From Opitutaceae bacterium (lineage in GTDB: Bacteria > Verrucomicrobiota > Verrucomicrobiia > Opitutales > Opitutaceae): DNA of 64,000 nucleotides. The notes beneath the pieces were generated by a model. It was not told the DNA's origin. It saw only the letters and a program-made list of their open reading frames with translations, and made no database searches. Positions within the stretch are counted from its first letter, which is position 1. Each line of letters starts with the position of its first letter. This document shows positions 24,279-32,667 of the stretch, one piece after another. Location: positions 62,001-126,000 of the forward strand of contig PLTZ01000013.1 of NCBI GenBank assembly GCA_003164715.1, read 5' to 3'. A program made the translations under genes and the position numbers.

Positions 24279-26906
24279 TCAGGAGCCGGGTCCCGACTCG
24301 ATCTCGATCGCGGACGGCGCGAGCCCGTCGGACTGTGCGGTGAGCGTAAGCTTCCCGGGCGCTCCGCGCCGCGTGCGCACGATCGCGACGCACAGGCCGT
24401 TGAACGCGTCGCGCTCGGCCGCGTGGAACGGGGCGAGCGACGTCGGGTCGCCGTTGTCGGTGGCGACCAAGTCGCCGGGGCCCGACAGGCTGAAGCGGAC
24501 CTTGTTCGACGCGCGCGGCACCAGGGTCCCGTCCTTGTCGTTGATGCGCACCGTGACGTAGGCGAGGTCGCTGCCGTCCGCGGCGAGCGAGGCGCAGTCC
24601 GCGGCGAGCGCGACCGCCGCGGCGGCCCCGGCCGTCCGCTCGACGTCCGTCGCCCACGGCTTGCCGCCCCTGTAGGCGACGACCTTCAGCTCGCCGGGCT
24701 CGTAGCGCACGTCGTCCCAGCGGATCCGGTACTCGAGCGGGCCCCGCGTCTTCCTTCCGAGCGAACGCCCGTTCAGGAAGAGCTCCGCCTCGTCGCCCGA
24801 CGTGTACACGTGGACCGGGGTGACCAGGCCCGTGCGCTCCGGCCACGTCCAGTGGGGCAGGAGGTGGGCCATCGGCAGGTCGGCGCGCCACCGGGCCTGG
24901 TAGAGGTAGAACCGGTCCTTCTTCAAGCCCGCCAGGTCGATGATCCCGAAGTAGGAGCTTCGCGACGGCACCGGGATCGTTCCGGCGGCCTTGAGCTGCG
25001 CCTGCATCGCGGCGCGCACCGCCGGGTCGGTGAACTCCAGCATGTCCTTCGAGTCCCCGGAATACGGCGTCGGCTCCCCGAGGTAGTCGAAGCCGGTCCA
25101 CACGAATTCCCCGGCGACGGACGGCGCCTTGTCCTGGCCGCGGAACTCCGTCTCCGGGGTGGTCGCCCAGGGCGGGGCCGACAAGTCGTAAGAGCTCATC
25201 TGGAAGTCCGCCATCCCCTTGCTCTTGTCCTCGCTCACCGGGAAGACATAGAACCCGCGCGTGCTGATGCAGGAGGCCGTCTCGCTCGCGACGAGCGGGA
25301 TTGTGGGGTTAAGCTCGCGGAAGCGGGGGTACTCCCAGGGCTTGTAGTTGTAGCCCGCGACCCCCACCGCGAGCTGCATGCCGTTGTACCCGCTCTCGAC
25401 CTGATCGAACGCCGAGACGGTCGGCCGGGTGCGGTCCTCCTCGAAGGCGATGGCCGTCAGGTGCCGGGCGAGCTTCGGGCCCGTCGTGGGCGAGCGCTGC
25501 TCCGGGATCTCGTTGCCGATGCTCCAGAGGATGACGCTCGGATGGTTGCGGTCGCGCCGGATCATGGCCCGCAGGTCCTTCTCGTGCCAGTCGGCGAAGA
25601 GCAGGTGGTAGTCGTTCGGCTTCTTCGGGAGGGCCCAGCAGTCGAAGGCCTCGTCCATGACAAGCATCCCCATCCGGTCGCACAGCTCGAGGAGCTCGGG
25701 CGAGGGGGGGTTGTGGCTCGTGCGGATGGCGTTGCAGCCCATCTCCTGCAGGAGGCGGATCTGGCGGGCGAGCGCGCTCACGTTGATCGCAGCGCCGAGG
25801 GCCCCGAGGTCGTGGTGGTCGCAGACCCCCTGGATCGGGACGTGCCGGCCGTTCAAGAGGAAGCCGCGGTCGGGGTCGAAGGCGATCGTCCGGATGCCGA
25901 AGGGCGTCTCGACCCGGTCAGCCGCGGCGCCGGCCACGCCGAGCGTCGTGACGGCGACGTAGCGGTCGGGATGGGCGAGGTCCCAGAGCCTCGGGTGGGC
26001 GATCTCGACGGTCTGCGCGCACGACGCCACCCGGCCCGCGTAGACCGTGATCTCGCGCGGGGCGGCGGTCGCCACCGGGGACGCCCCGGGGCGCCCGTCG
26101 GCGCCGAGCTCGAAGACCTCGGTCGAGACGCTTGCGAGCGCCTGTTCCGTCGTGTCGTTCGCGGCGACGGCGGTGACGGTGGCGAGCGCCGCGTCGGCGG
26201 ACACCCGCGGCGTCGTCACCGTGACGCCCCAGTGCGCGACGTGCACCGGGCCCTCGGTCACGAGCCACACGTTCCTGAAGATGCCGGCGCCCGGGTACCA
26301 GCGGGACGACTCGGGCGGATTCTCGAGGCGGACGGCGAGCACGTTGTCGGCCCCGGGCCTGACGAAGCGGGTGAGGTCGAGGCGGAAGGACGCGTAGCCA
26401 TAGGGCCAGCCGCCGGCGAACCGACCGTTGACCCACACAGCCGCGTGGGACATCGCCCCGTCAAAGTCGACATAGACCCGCCGGCCGGCCGCGGCCGCGG
26501 GGAGCTCGAAATGCCTGCGGTACCAGCCCACGCCCGCCCACGGGAGCTTCGCGGTCTCGCCCGGGAGGTCCTGCCGGAACGGGCCCTCGATGGCCCAGTC
26601 GTGGGGCACGTCGACCTGCGCCCACGCGCCGTCGTCGAACGCGGCCTGGGCATAGGACACGGACTGCGGCGGGCCGCCGGCCGGAGGGGCGGGCCGCTCG
26701 GGCGCGAGGTCGAGGAGTCCGTCGCCCGTGGGCAGGATCCAGGGCTTGAGCGCCTCGTAGGACAGGCTCCCGCCGGCGTCGGGCGCGTCGCCGCGCGTAA
26801 AGCGCCAGCCGGCGTCGAGGGACGTGCGCTCGCGCGGCCCGGCGGCCGCGGCGGAAGCCACAGCCAGGACAAGGAGGGATGCATGCAGCAGGGGCGGGGG
26901 TCTCAT
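24279..26906 (-). CDS. Secreted glycoside hydrolase family 2 (beta-galactosidase-like)
   Basis: An 875-residue GH2 enzyme with signal peptide (about 1-22). The order is sugar-binding jelly roll (VPHDWAIEGPF, WYPGAGIFRNVWL), immunoglobulin-like domain, TIM barrel and C-terminal beta domains. The acid/base is E466 in SIGNEIPEQ and the nucleophile E542 in VASETASC. GH2 enzymes remove beta-galactose, beta-mannose or beta-glucuronic acid; the NPPSPE/DEAFDCW region fits the beta-galactosidase branch. The gene lies alone, convergent with the S9 peptidase and divergent from htrA. A near-consensus sigma-70 promoter (26913-26941) ends at the ATG. Confidence 0.9.
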   Translation of the reverse strand: MRPPPLLHASLLVLAVASAAAAGPRERTSLDAGWRFTRGDAPDAGGSLSYEALKPWILPTGDGLLDLAPERPAPPAGGPPQSVSYAQAAFDDGAWAQVDVPHDWAIEGPFRQDLPGETAKLPWAGVGWYRRHFELPAAAAGRRVYVDFDGAMSHAAVWVNGRFAGGWPYGYASFRLDLTRFVRPGADNVLAVRLENPPESSRWYPGAGIFRNVWLVTEGPVHVAHWGVTVTTPRVSADAALATVTAVAANDTTEQALASVSTEVFELGADGRPGASPVATAAPREITVYAGRVASCAQTVEIAHPRLWDLAHPDRYVAVTTLGVAGAAADRVETPFGIRTIAFDPDRGFLLNGRHVPIQGVCDHHDLGALGAAINVSALARQIRLLQEMGCNAIRTSHNPPSPELLELCDRMGMLVMDEAFDCWALPKKPNDYHLLFADWHEKDLRAMIRRDRNHPSVILWSIGNEIPEQRSPTTGPKLARHLTAIAFEEDRTRPTVSAFDQVESGYNGMQLAVGVAGYNYKPWEYPRFRELNPTIPLVASETASCISTRGFYVFPVSEDKSKGMADFQMSSYDLSAPPWATTPETEFRGQDKAPSVAGEFVWTGFDYLGEPTPYSGDSKDMLEFTDPAVRAAMQAQLKAAGTIPVPSRSSYFGIIDLAGLKKDRFYLYQARWRADLPMAHLLPHWTWPERTGLVTPVHVYTSGDEAELFLNGRSLGRKTRGPLEYRIRWDDVRYEPGELKVVAYRGGKPWATDVERTAGAAAAVALAADCASLAADGSDLAYVTVRINDKDGTLVPRASNKVRFSLSGPGDLVATDNGDPTSLAPFHAAERDAFNGLCVAIVRTRRGAPGKLTLTAQSDGLAPSAIEIESGPGS

Positions 26907-26912
26907 CCGGGC

Positions 26913-26941
26913 ATTATCACGCGGAGGCCCGCCGGGTTCAA
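26913..26941 (-). promoter_or_regulatory. Sigma-70-type promoter of the GH2 gene
   Basis: On the minus strand a -35 TTGAAC (26936-26941) and -10 GATAAT (26913-26918) are separated by exactly 17 bp. The expected +1 is at or within a base of ATG 26906, giving a leaderless mRNA. The palindrome at 26951-26966 begins ten bases upstream of the -35. Confidence 0.6.
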
Positions 26942-26950
26942 CGCTGTGGA

Positions 26951-26966
26951 ATTACAAATTTGTAAT
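26951..26966. promoter_or_regulatory. Perfect palindromic operator, BlaI/CopY-like
   Basis: ATTACAAATTTGTAAT is a perfect 16-bp palindrome in the 103-bp gap between the divergent GH2 and htrA genes. It has the TACA...TGTA halves used by BlaI/MecI/CopY-type repressors, although their usual spacing is shorter by two bases. No such repressor gene is in the window. It could control either or both genes. Confidence 0.55.
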
Positions 26967-27009
26967 CTCCGGGAAAGGTCCCCGAAAGCCTGGCGTGCGA
27001 TAGTCGCGC

Positions 27010-28548
27010 ATGCCCATGAACAACGACTCTCAACATTCCCCCCGCACGAATCTCAGGCGCGCGGCGCTCGTCGGCGCCGTGCTCCTCGCCTCCGGCGGGC
27101 TTTTCGCGGCGATCGACACCGCGCAGCCGGCCAAGCACGCCATCAACCTGAAGCGCGACGACAGCAGCGTGAACCGCGGGACGATCGAGTCCGCGAGCTT
27201 CGCCTCCGTCGTCAAGCGGGTGGCGCCTAGCATCGTCAAGGTGACGGTGCAGATCAAGCCCCGCCGGGCCGAGTTCAATTCCGGGGACGTCTCGCCGCTG
27301 CCCGGATGGAACGGCCCCGACCTGCGCCAGTTCTTCGGCAACCGCATTCCGATGCAGCCCGAGACGCCCGAGGCGGGGCTCGGCAGCGGCGTCATCATCA
27401 GCACGGACGGCTACATCGTGACGAACAACCATGTCGTCGACGGCGCGAAGGAGGTCACCGTGACGCTGGCCGACGGGCGCGAGCTGGCGGCGCGCGTGGT
27501 GGGGCGCGACCCCCAGACGGACGTCGCCGTCATCAAGGTCTCGGCCAAGGACCTGCCGGCGATCACCTTCGCCCCCAGCCAGGACGTGCAGGTCGGCGAC
27601 CGCGTGCTCGCGATCGGCAACCCCTTCGGGATCGGCGAGACCGTGACGACGGGCATCGTGAGCGCCACCAGCCGGCGCGCCGGCCTCGGGCTCAAGTATG
27701 AGGACTTCATCCAGACGGACGCCGCGATCAACCCGGGCAACTCCGGGGGCGCCCTCGTGGACGTCGAGGGCCGCTTGGTCGGCATCAACACCGCGATCCT
27801 GAGCCGCAGCGGCGGCTTCCAGGGCGTCGGGCTCGCGGTGCCGAGCGACCTCGTGGGCAACGTCGCCCAGACGCTCGTCGCGAACGGCAAGGTCGTCCGC
27901 GGCTTCATCGGGATCGGCATACAGGATTTGACCCCCGGCCTCGCGGACTCCTTCGGCCTGAAGACCCAGGGCGGCGCCCTCGTCTCCGACGTGCAACCGG
28001 ACAGCCCCGGAGCGAAGGCCGGGATCAGGAGCGGCGACGTGGTCACGGCGCTCGACGGCAAGCCCGTCACCTCCGCCAGCCACCTGAGCCTCGCCGTCGG
28101 CGAGACGCCCCCGGGGACAAAGCTGACGCTCGATGTCCTGCGAAGCGGCGGGACCGAGAGGATCCCCGTCACCACGGCCACGAAGCCCTCCAGCGGGCGG
28201 GACGGCGGCGACGAGATCGCCGCCGGCTCGGACGAGGGCGTCCTCAACGGCGTCGCGGTCGGCGACATCGACGCCAACGCCCGGCGGGAGCTCGACCTTC
28301 CGGACCGGCTCACGGGAGCGGTCATCACCGGCGTCGACCCGGGCTCGGCCTCGGCGCGCGCCGGCCTTCGCGAGGGCGACGTGATCCTCGAGATCAACCG
28401 GCAGCCCGCCACCTCCGCCAAGAGCGCCGTGGACCTGAGTGCCGGCGCCACGAGCAAGAAGACGCTCGTCAAGCTCTGGTCCCATGGGAGCACCATTTAT
28501 GTTGTCGTCGACGAGTCAGGCTCCGCGTCCCTGGACAGCGCGCCCTGA
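27010..28548 (+). CDS. Do-family serine protease (DegP/HtrA-like)
   Basis: A 512-residue periplasmic protease/chaperone. An N-terminal signal/anchor (about 15-35) is followed by a trypsin-like domain with H141 (TNNHVVDG), D171 (DPQTDVAVI) and S245 (NPGNSGGALV). Two PDZ domains follow (about 290-375 and 410-500). It degrades misfolded envelope proteins. Immediately downstream, after a strong terminator, is an OmpR-type two-component pair of the sort that often senses envelope stress. The DNA GATAGT, five bases before the ATG, could be a -10 that gives a leaderless message, but a -35 is not evident. Confidence 0.92.
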   Translation: MPMNNDSQHSPRTNLRRAALVGAVLLASGGLFAAIDTAQPAKHAINLKRDDSSVNRGTIESASFASVVKRVAPSIVKVTVQIKPRRAEFNSGDVSPLPGWNGPDLRQFFGNRIPMQPETPEAGLGSGVIISTDGYIVTNNHVVDGAKEVTVTLADGRELAARVVGRDPQTDVAVIKVSAKDLPAITFAPSQDVQVGDRVLAIGNPFGIGETVTTGIVSATSRRAGLGLKYEDFIQTDAAINPGNSGGALVDVEGRLVGINTAILSRSGGFQGVGLAVPSDLVGNVAQTLVANGKVVRGFIGIGIQDLTPGLADSFGLKTQGGALVSDVQPDSPGAKAGIRSGDVVTALDGKPVTSASHLSLAVGETPPGTKLTLDVLRSGGTERIPVTTATKPSSGRDGGDEIAAGSDEGVLNGVAVGDIDANARRELDLPDRLTGAVITGVDPGSASARAGLREGDVILEINRQPATSAKSAVDLSAGATSKKTLVKLWSHGSTIYVVVDESGSASLDSAP

Positions 28549-28591
28549 AGCCGGGCGGCAGCATGGCAGCAGCAGGTGGTTTAGTGTTGGG

Positions 28592-28631
28592 GGACACCGG
28601 CCCGCAGTTGCGGGCCGGTGTCCCTTTTTTC
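28592..28631 (+). terminator. Strong Rho-independent terminator after htrA
   Basis: A perfect 16-bp stem (GGGACACCGGCCCGCA at 28592-28607 and its complement 28610-28625) is followed by six T at 28626-28631. It separates htrA from the response-regulator gene, 52 bp before its ATG, so the two-component pair needs its own promoter or read-through. Confidence 0.92.
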
Positions 28632-28682
28632 GCGGGCCAGTACCAGCTTTCCAAGGATTCCCCGTTCGTGCATTGTACCGCC

Positions 28683-29354
28683 ATGCGGGTCCTCGTGGTT
28701 GAAGATGATGCCAAGATCGCCTCGTTCGTCGTGAGCGGGCTGAAGCAGGCCGGCTACGCGGTCGACCACGCCCCGGACGGGGAGACGGGCCTGGCGCTCG
28801 CGGAGACGACGGGCTACGACGCCGCGGTGGTTGACGTGATGCTCCCTGGGCTCGACGGGCTTAGCCTCGTCAGGCGGCTGCGCGCGGCGCGGCGCCAGGT
28901 CCCCGTGCTCTTCCTGAGCGCGAAGAGCGCGGTCGAGGACCGGATACGGGGCCTCGAGAGCGGCGCGGACGACTACCTGACGAAGCCCTTCGCCTTCTCC
29001 GAGCTCCTCGCCCGCATCCAGGCGCTCGTCCGCCGCGCCACGCACGCCCCCGACGCCACGCGGCTCGCGGCGGGCGACGTGTCGCTTGACCTCGTCACGC
29101 GCGAGGTGACGAGCGCGGGCAGGAAGGTGGAGCTGCAGCCGAGGGAGTTCTCGCTCCTCGCGTTCCTCCTGCGCCACGCCGGCCACCCCGTGAGCAAGAC
29201 GAAGATCCTGGAGCAGGTGTGGGACTACGGGTTCGACCCGCAGACCAACGTGGTGGACGTGGTCATGCACCGGCTCCGCGCAAAGATCGACCCCGACCAC
29301 GCCCGCATCGAGACCCTGCGCGGCGTCGGCTACGTGTTCCGCCCCCATGCTTGA
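28683..29354 (+). CDS. OmpR/PhoB-type response regulator
   Basis: A 223-residue regulator. The receiver has D8/D9, phospho-acceptor D51 in VVDVMLPG, and K near 101 in YLTKPF. The C-terminal winged-helix domain reads ... DYGFDPQTNVVDVVMHRLRAKID in part, typical of OmpR/CopR-like proteins. ATG 28683 is chosen because it starts directly with MRVLVVEDD; the frame is open upstream across the terminator. The last eight bases overlap the kinase gene, indicating coupled translation. Regulated genes are not known; htrA just upstream is a candidate. Confidence 0.92.
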   Translation: MRVLVVEDDAKIASFVVSGLKQAGYAVDHAPDGETGLALAETTGYDAAVVDVMLPGLDGLSLVRRLRAARRQVPVLFLSAKSAVEDRIRGLESGADDYLTKPFAFSELLARIQALVRRATHAPDATRLAAGDVSLDLVTREVTSAGRKVELQPREFSLLAFLLRHAGHPVSKTKILEQVWDYGFDPQTNVVDVVMHRLRAKIDPDHARIETLRGVGYVFRPHA

Positions 29355-30744
29355 GGCGTTCCGGCAGTCCCTCGCGATCCGGCTCGCCGCGATCTACACC
29401 CTGGTCTTCGCCGCCGGGGCCGCCGCGCTCTTCGGGATCCTCTACTGGGTCCTCGCGCACTCGCTCGAGGAGCGCGACCGCGCGGCGGTCGAGCAGCGCG
29501 CGGCGAACTACGCCCAGGCCTACGAGCAGGGTGGGGCGATCGCGCTCCGGGCGCGGCTGGCCGCCGACCCCTCGCCCGACGCGCGCTCGCTCTTCGTGCG
29601 GCTCTTGGGGCCCGACGGCGTGACGCTCTTCGCCACGATCCCGGCGGACTGGGTGGAGTCCCAGGTCGAGCGGCGCCTCGTCCCGGACGGCTGGGGAGGA
29701 TGGAGCGCCCAGGAGATCCACTCCGTCAGGATCCCACGGGACGCGGCGCGCGACTTCGCGGTGGCCTCGCGCGTGCTGTCGGACGGGCGCCTGATCCAGG
29801 TGGCGCGCAGCACGGACAGCCGGGCGGTGCTCCTGGCGCCGCTGAGGAGCGACTTTGCCGGCGTGGGCGCCGTGGCGCTCCTCCTCTCGCTCACGGCGGG
29901 CACGCTCCTGGCGTGGCGCGCGACCCGGCCGCTGCGCCAGGTGGCGGCCACCGCGCGGCGCATCATCGAGGAGGACGACTTCGGGGCGCGCATCCCGAAC
30001 CCGGGCGGCAGCGGCGAACTCGCCGTCCTCGCCCGGCAGCTCAACGCGCTCCTCGACAAGAACTCGGCGCACGTGCGGGTGCTCCGCGAGACCCTGGACA
30101 ACCTCGCGCACGACATGCGGACGCCGCTCACGCGCCTCAGGGGGACGGCGGAGCTGGCGCTCAGGGACGGGGGCGATCCCGCCGAGGCGCGGTCGGCGCT
30201 CGCGTCCTGCGTGGACGAGACGGACCGGGTGCTGCACCTCTTGGAGGTGCTCCTCGACGTGTCGGCCGCCGAGGCCGGCGCCCTCGCGCTCCAGCTCGGG
30301 CCCGTGGACCTGCGCGCCCTGGCGGCGCGGGCCGCGGACCTCTACCGCGAGGTGGCGGAGGAGAAGAAGATACGGATCGAGCTTGTCGGATCAGAGGTGG
30401 CGCGGATGCAGGGCGACTCGGTGCGCATCGGACAGGCCCTCTCAAACTTGGTCGACAACGCGCTCAAGTACACGCCAGAGGGCGGCCGGGTCACGATCGC
30501 CACCGCCGCCGAGCCGGGCGCCCTTACGGTCACGGTGAGCGACAACGGCCCGGGCGTGCCCGAGGCCGAGCGCGAGGCGGTCTGGCGCCGGCTCTACCGC
30601 GGAGACGCGAGCCGTTCGCAGCGGGGCCTGGGACTCGGGCTGACTCTTGTCCGCGCGGTGGCCGAGGCCCACGGGGGTTCGGCCTGCGTCACGGACGCGC
30701 CGGGCGGGGGCGCCCGCTTCCAGCTGCGGTTTCCCACGGTCTAG
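29347..30744 (+). CDS. Sensor histidine kinase, partner of the OmpR-type regulator
   Basis: A 465-residue kinase with two transmembrane helices (about 12-34 and 172-190) around a periplasmic domain of roughly 135 residues. It continues with HAMP (about 190-245), phospho-acceptor H255 in LAHDMRTPLTR, and an ATPase domain with N box LSNLVDNALKYTPEGG (in part), DNGPGVPE and GLGLGLTLV. It resembles QseC/CusS/heavy-metal kinases. The periplasmic domain has no recognisable ligand motif. Confidence 0.92.
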   Translation: MLEAFRQSLAIRLAAIYTLVFAAGAAALFGILYWVLAHSLEERDRAAVEQRAANYAQAYEQGGAIALRARLAADPSPDARSLFVRLLGPDGVTLFATIPADWVESQVERRLVPDGWGGWSAQEIHSVRIPRDAARDFAVASRVLSDGRLIQVARSTDSRAVLLAPLRSDFAGVGAVALLLSLTAGTLLAWRATRPLRQVAATARRIIEEDDFGARIPNPGGSGELAVLARQLNALLDKNSAHVRVLRETLDNLAHDMRTPLTRLRGTAELALRDGGDPAEARSALASCVDETDRVLHLLEVLLDVSAAEAGALALQLGPVDLRALAARAADLYREVAEEKKIRIELVGSEVARMQGDSVRIGQALSNLVDNALKYTPEGGRVTIATAAEPGALTVTVSDNGPGVPEAEREAVWRRLYRGDASRSQRGLGLGLTLVRAVAEAHGGSACVTDAPGGGARFQLRFPTV

Positions 30745-30782
30745 AGGGGGCGGGCGGCGCGGGCCACGGGCACGGGGATAAA

Positions 30783-30794
30783 TCGGACGTCCGA
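30783..30794. promoter_or_regulatory. 12-bp palindrome upstream of the sorbosone dehydrogenase gene
   Basis: TCGGACGTCCGA is a perfect palindrome in the 141-bp gap after the histidine kinase. It may be an operator. A short GC-rich palindrome can arise by chance in this genome, so confidence is low. Confidence 0.25.
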
Positions 30795-30829
30795 ACTTGA
30801 AAGTTTCCGGAAATGGGATGGCCTTTCCG

Positions 30830-30855
30830 GGGCGGCCTACCGGGATTGGCCGCCC
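30830..30855 (+). terminator. GC-rich hairpin without T-run between kinase and sorbosone dehydrogenase genes
   Basis: Arms GGGCGGCC and GGCCGCCC pair perfectly around a ten-base loop. There is no U-tract, so this would be an inefficient terminator or a 5' leader hairpin of the next gene, which starts 31 bp later. Confidence 0.35.
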
Positions 30856-30885
30856 TGAACCCGTTGCCCCCGATCCTCCTTCCAT

Positions 30886-32634
30886 ATGAACCTCACGTTC
30901 TCCGCCGCGCTCCGAAGCCTCCTCCTCCTCCTCGCCCTTGACGCCGCGTGCGGGGCGCCGGAGCAGGTGTCGGCGGATCCCGCGAGGGGCCGGGCCTTCT
31001 TCCTTCAGAACTGCGCCCTCTGCCACACGACCGTCCTCGGCCCGGGGGGGCAGCCGATCTCGGGGCAGGGGCCGAGCCTGGTGGGCCTTATCGGCAGGCA
31101 GGCGGCCTCGCTCGACAACTTCGGGTATTCCAAGGCGCTGCGCGCCTCGGGGATCCGCTGGGATGCGGCGGCGCTCGATCACTTCCTGCAGGCGCCGTCC
31201 GTGGCGGTGCCGGGCACGCTGATGCCGGTGCCGGTTCCAAACGCCGCCGACCGCCAGGACCTCATCGCGTTCCTTTCGAACCTCGACACGCTGGGAATCC
31301 CGGCGGCGGCGACCGCGCCGGCGACGGCCCCGCTCCCTGGGGCGGGCGGGGATCCGGGCGACTGGCGCAACGACGCGCCGGGCGTCCCGCATCGGATCGA
31401 CCTGTCCAAGCTGCCGCCGCCCTTCGCCACGGCGTCCTCGGGTAACGGTCCGAAGGTGGTCGGCCGCCCGGCGGGCGCCTCGCTCTCGGTCCTGCCCGGG
31501 TTCACCGTCAAGCCGTTTGCGACGGGGCTCACCGGCCCCCGCCTGCTCCGGACGGCGCCCAACGGCGACATCTTCGTGGCCGAGACCCGCACGGGCAGGA
31601 TCCGGGTCCTTCGCGCGGCGGACGGGGCGGACGCGCCCTCCAAGAACGAGGTATTCGCCGAGGGCCTCACCGGGCCGTTCGGGATCGCGTTCTATCCCAA
31701 CACGGGCGAGCCGCAGTGGATCTACGTCGGCAACCTCGATTCCGTCGTCCGCTTCCCGTACCGGAGCGGCGACACGAGGGCGCGCGGCGAGGCGCAGACG
31801 GTGGTCCCCGTCCTCGCGCCTCACAACGGGGGCGGCCACACGACGCGCGACGTCGCCTTCTCGCTGGACGGACGGCGCATGTTCATCTCGGTCGGCTCCG
31901 CCTCGAACGTGGCCCGGGACATGCCGCTCAAGAGCGCCGAGGAGGTGCGGGTCTGGGAGGCCGTGCACGGTCGGGGCGCCGCCTGGGGCCCGGAGACCAA
32001 CCGCGCGGACATCCTCGTCACCGACCCGGAGGGCGGCGCGCCGCTGCGCACGTTCGCCACCGGCGTGCGCAACGGGGTGGGCCTCGCCGTCAACCCGCGG
32101 ACGGGCGACCTCTGGGTGTCGACGAACGAGCGCGACGAGCTGGGCGACGACCTTGTCCCGGACTACATCACGCGCGTCAGGGAGGGCGGCTACTACGGCT
32201 GGCCGTGGTACTACATGGGCAACCACGAGGATCCCCGCCACGCGGGCGAGCGCCCCGACCTAGCCAACGCGGCAATCGCGCCGGACGTCCCGCTGCAGTC
32301 CCACTCCGCCTCGCTGGAGCTCACCTTCTACACGGCCGCGCAGGGCGTATCGGCGTTTCCCGCGGAGTTCCGCGGGGACGCCTTCGCGGCCGAGCACGGC
32401 TCGTGGAACCGGAGCTCGCGGACGGGCTACAAGGTCATCCGCGTGCGCGTCAAGGACGGCGTCCCGACGGGCGAGTACGACGACTTCATGACGGGCTTCG
32501 TCATCGACAACCGCAGAGTCTGGGGCCGGCCGGTCGGGGTCGCCGTGGCCCATGACGGCGCGCTGCTCGTCAGCGACGACGGTGGCGACGTCGTCTGGCG
32601 CGTCTCCTATGCGGCGCCGGGCGCCGACCGCTGA
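30886..32634 (+). CDS. Cytochrome c-sorbosone dehydrogenase (PQQ-type propeller) fusion
   Basis: A 582-residue exported oxidoreductase. After a signal peptide (about 1-23) comes a small cytochrome c domain with heme site CALCH (C43, C46, H47) and probable axial M113 in PGTLMPVP. A six-bladed propeller of the L-sorbosone/soluble glucose dehydrogenase family follows from about 200 (TGPRLLRTAPNGDIFVAET, in part). Such propellers bind PQQ and oxidise sugar aldehydes; the fused heme would pass electrons to the respiratory chain. The cysteine at the end of the signal (LDAAC) is a poor lipobox. The gene stands alone and is convergent with the next one. Confidence 0.8.
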   Translation: MNLTFSAALRSLLLLLALDAACGAPEQVSADPARGRAFFLQNCALCHTTVLGPGGQPISGQGPSLVGLIGRQAASLDNFGYSKALRASGIRWDAAALDHFLQAPSVAVPGTLMPVPVPNAADRQDLIAFLSNLDTLGIPAAATAPATAPLPGAGGDPGDWRNDAPGVPHRIDLSKLPPPFATASSGNGPKVVGRPAGASLSVLPGFTVKPFATGLTGPRLLRTAPNGDIFVAETRTGRIRVLRAADGADAPSKNEVFAEGLTGPFGIAFYPNTGEPQWIYVGNLDSVVRFPYRSGDTRARGEAQTVVPVLAPHNGGGHTTRDVAFSLDGRRMFISVGSASNVARDMPLKSAEEVRVWEAVHGRGAAWGPETNRADILVTDPEGGAPLRTFATGVRNGVGLAVNPRTGDLWVSTNERDELGDDLVPDYITRVREGGYYGWPWYYMGNHEDPRHAGERPDLANAAIAPDVPLQSHSASLELTFYTAAQGVSAFPAEFRGDAFAAEHGSWNRSSRTGYKVIRVRVKDGVPTGEYDDFMTGFVIDNRRVWGRPVGVAVAHDGALLVSDDGGDVVWRVSYAAPGADR

Positions 32635-32642
32635 CGGGGGCC

Positions 32643-32662
32643 GCCCGGAATTGCTGCCGGGC
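32643..32662. terminator. Small hairpin between convergent genes
   Basis: GCCCGG and CCGGGC pair around an eight-base loop, in the 33-bp gap between the sorbosone dehydrogenase and the convergent secreted-protein gene. It has no clear T-run in either direction and is a weak candidate for a two-way terminator. Confidence 0.3.
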
Positions 32663-32667
32663 CGGGG

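Noticed and set aside
30886-30955. Lipoprotein signal on the sorbosone dehydrogenase
   Set aside because: The sequence LDAAC has Asp at -3, which does not fit a lipobox; an ordinary signal peptide is more likely.
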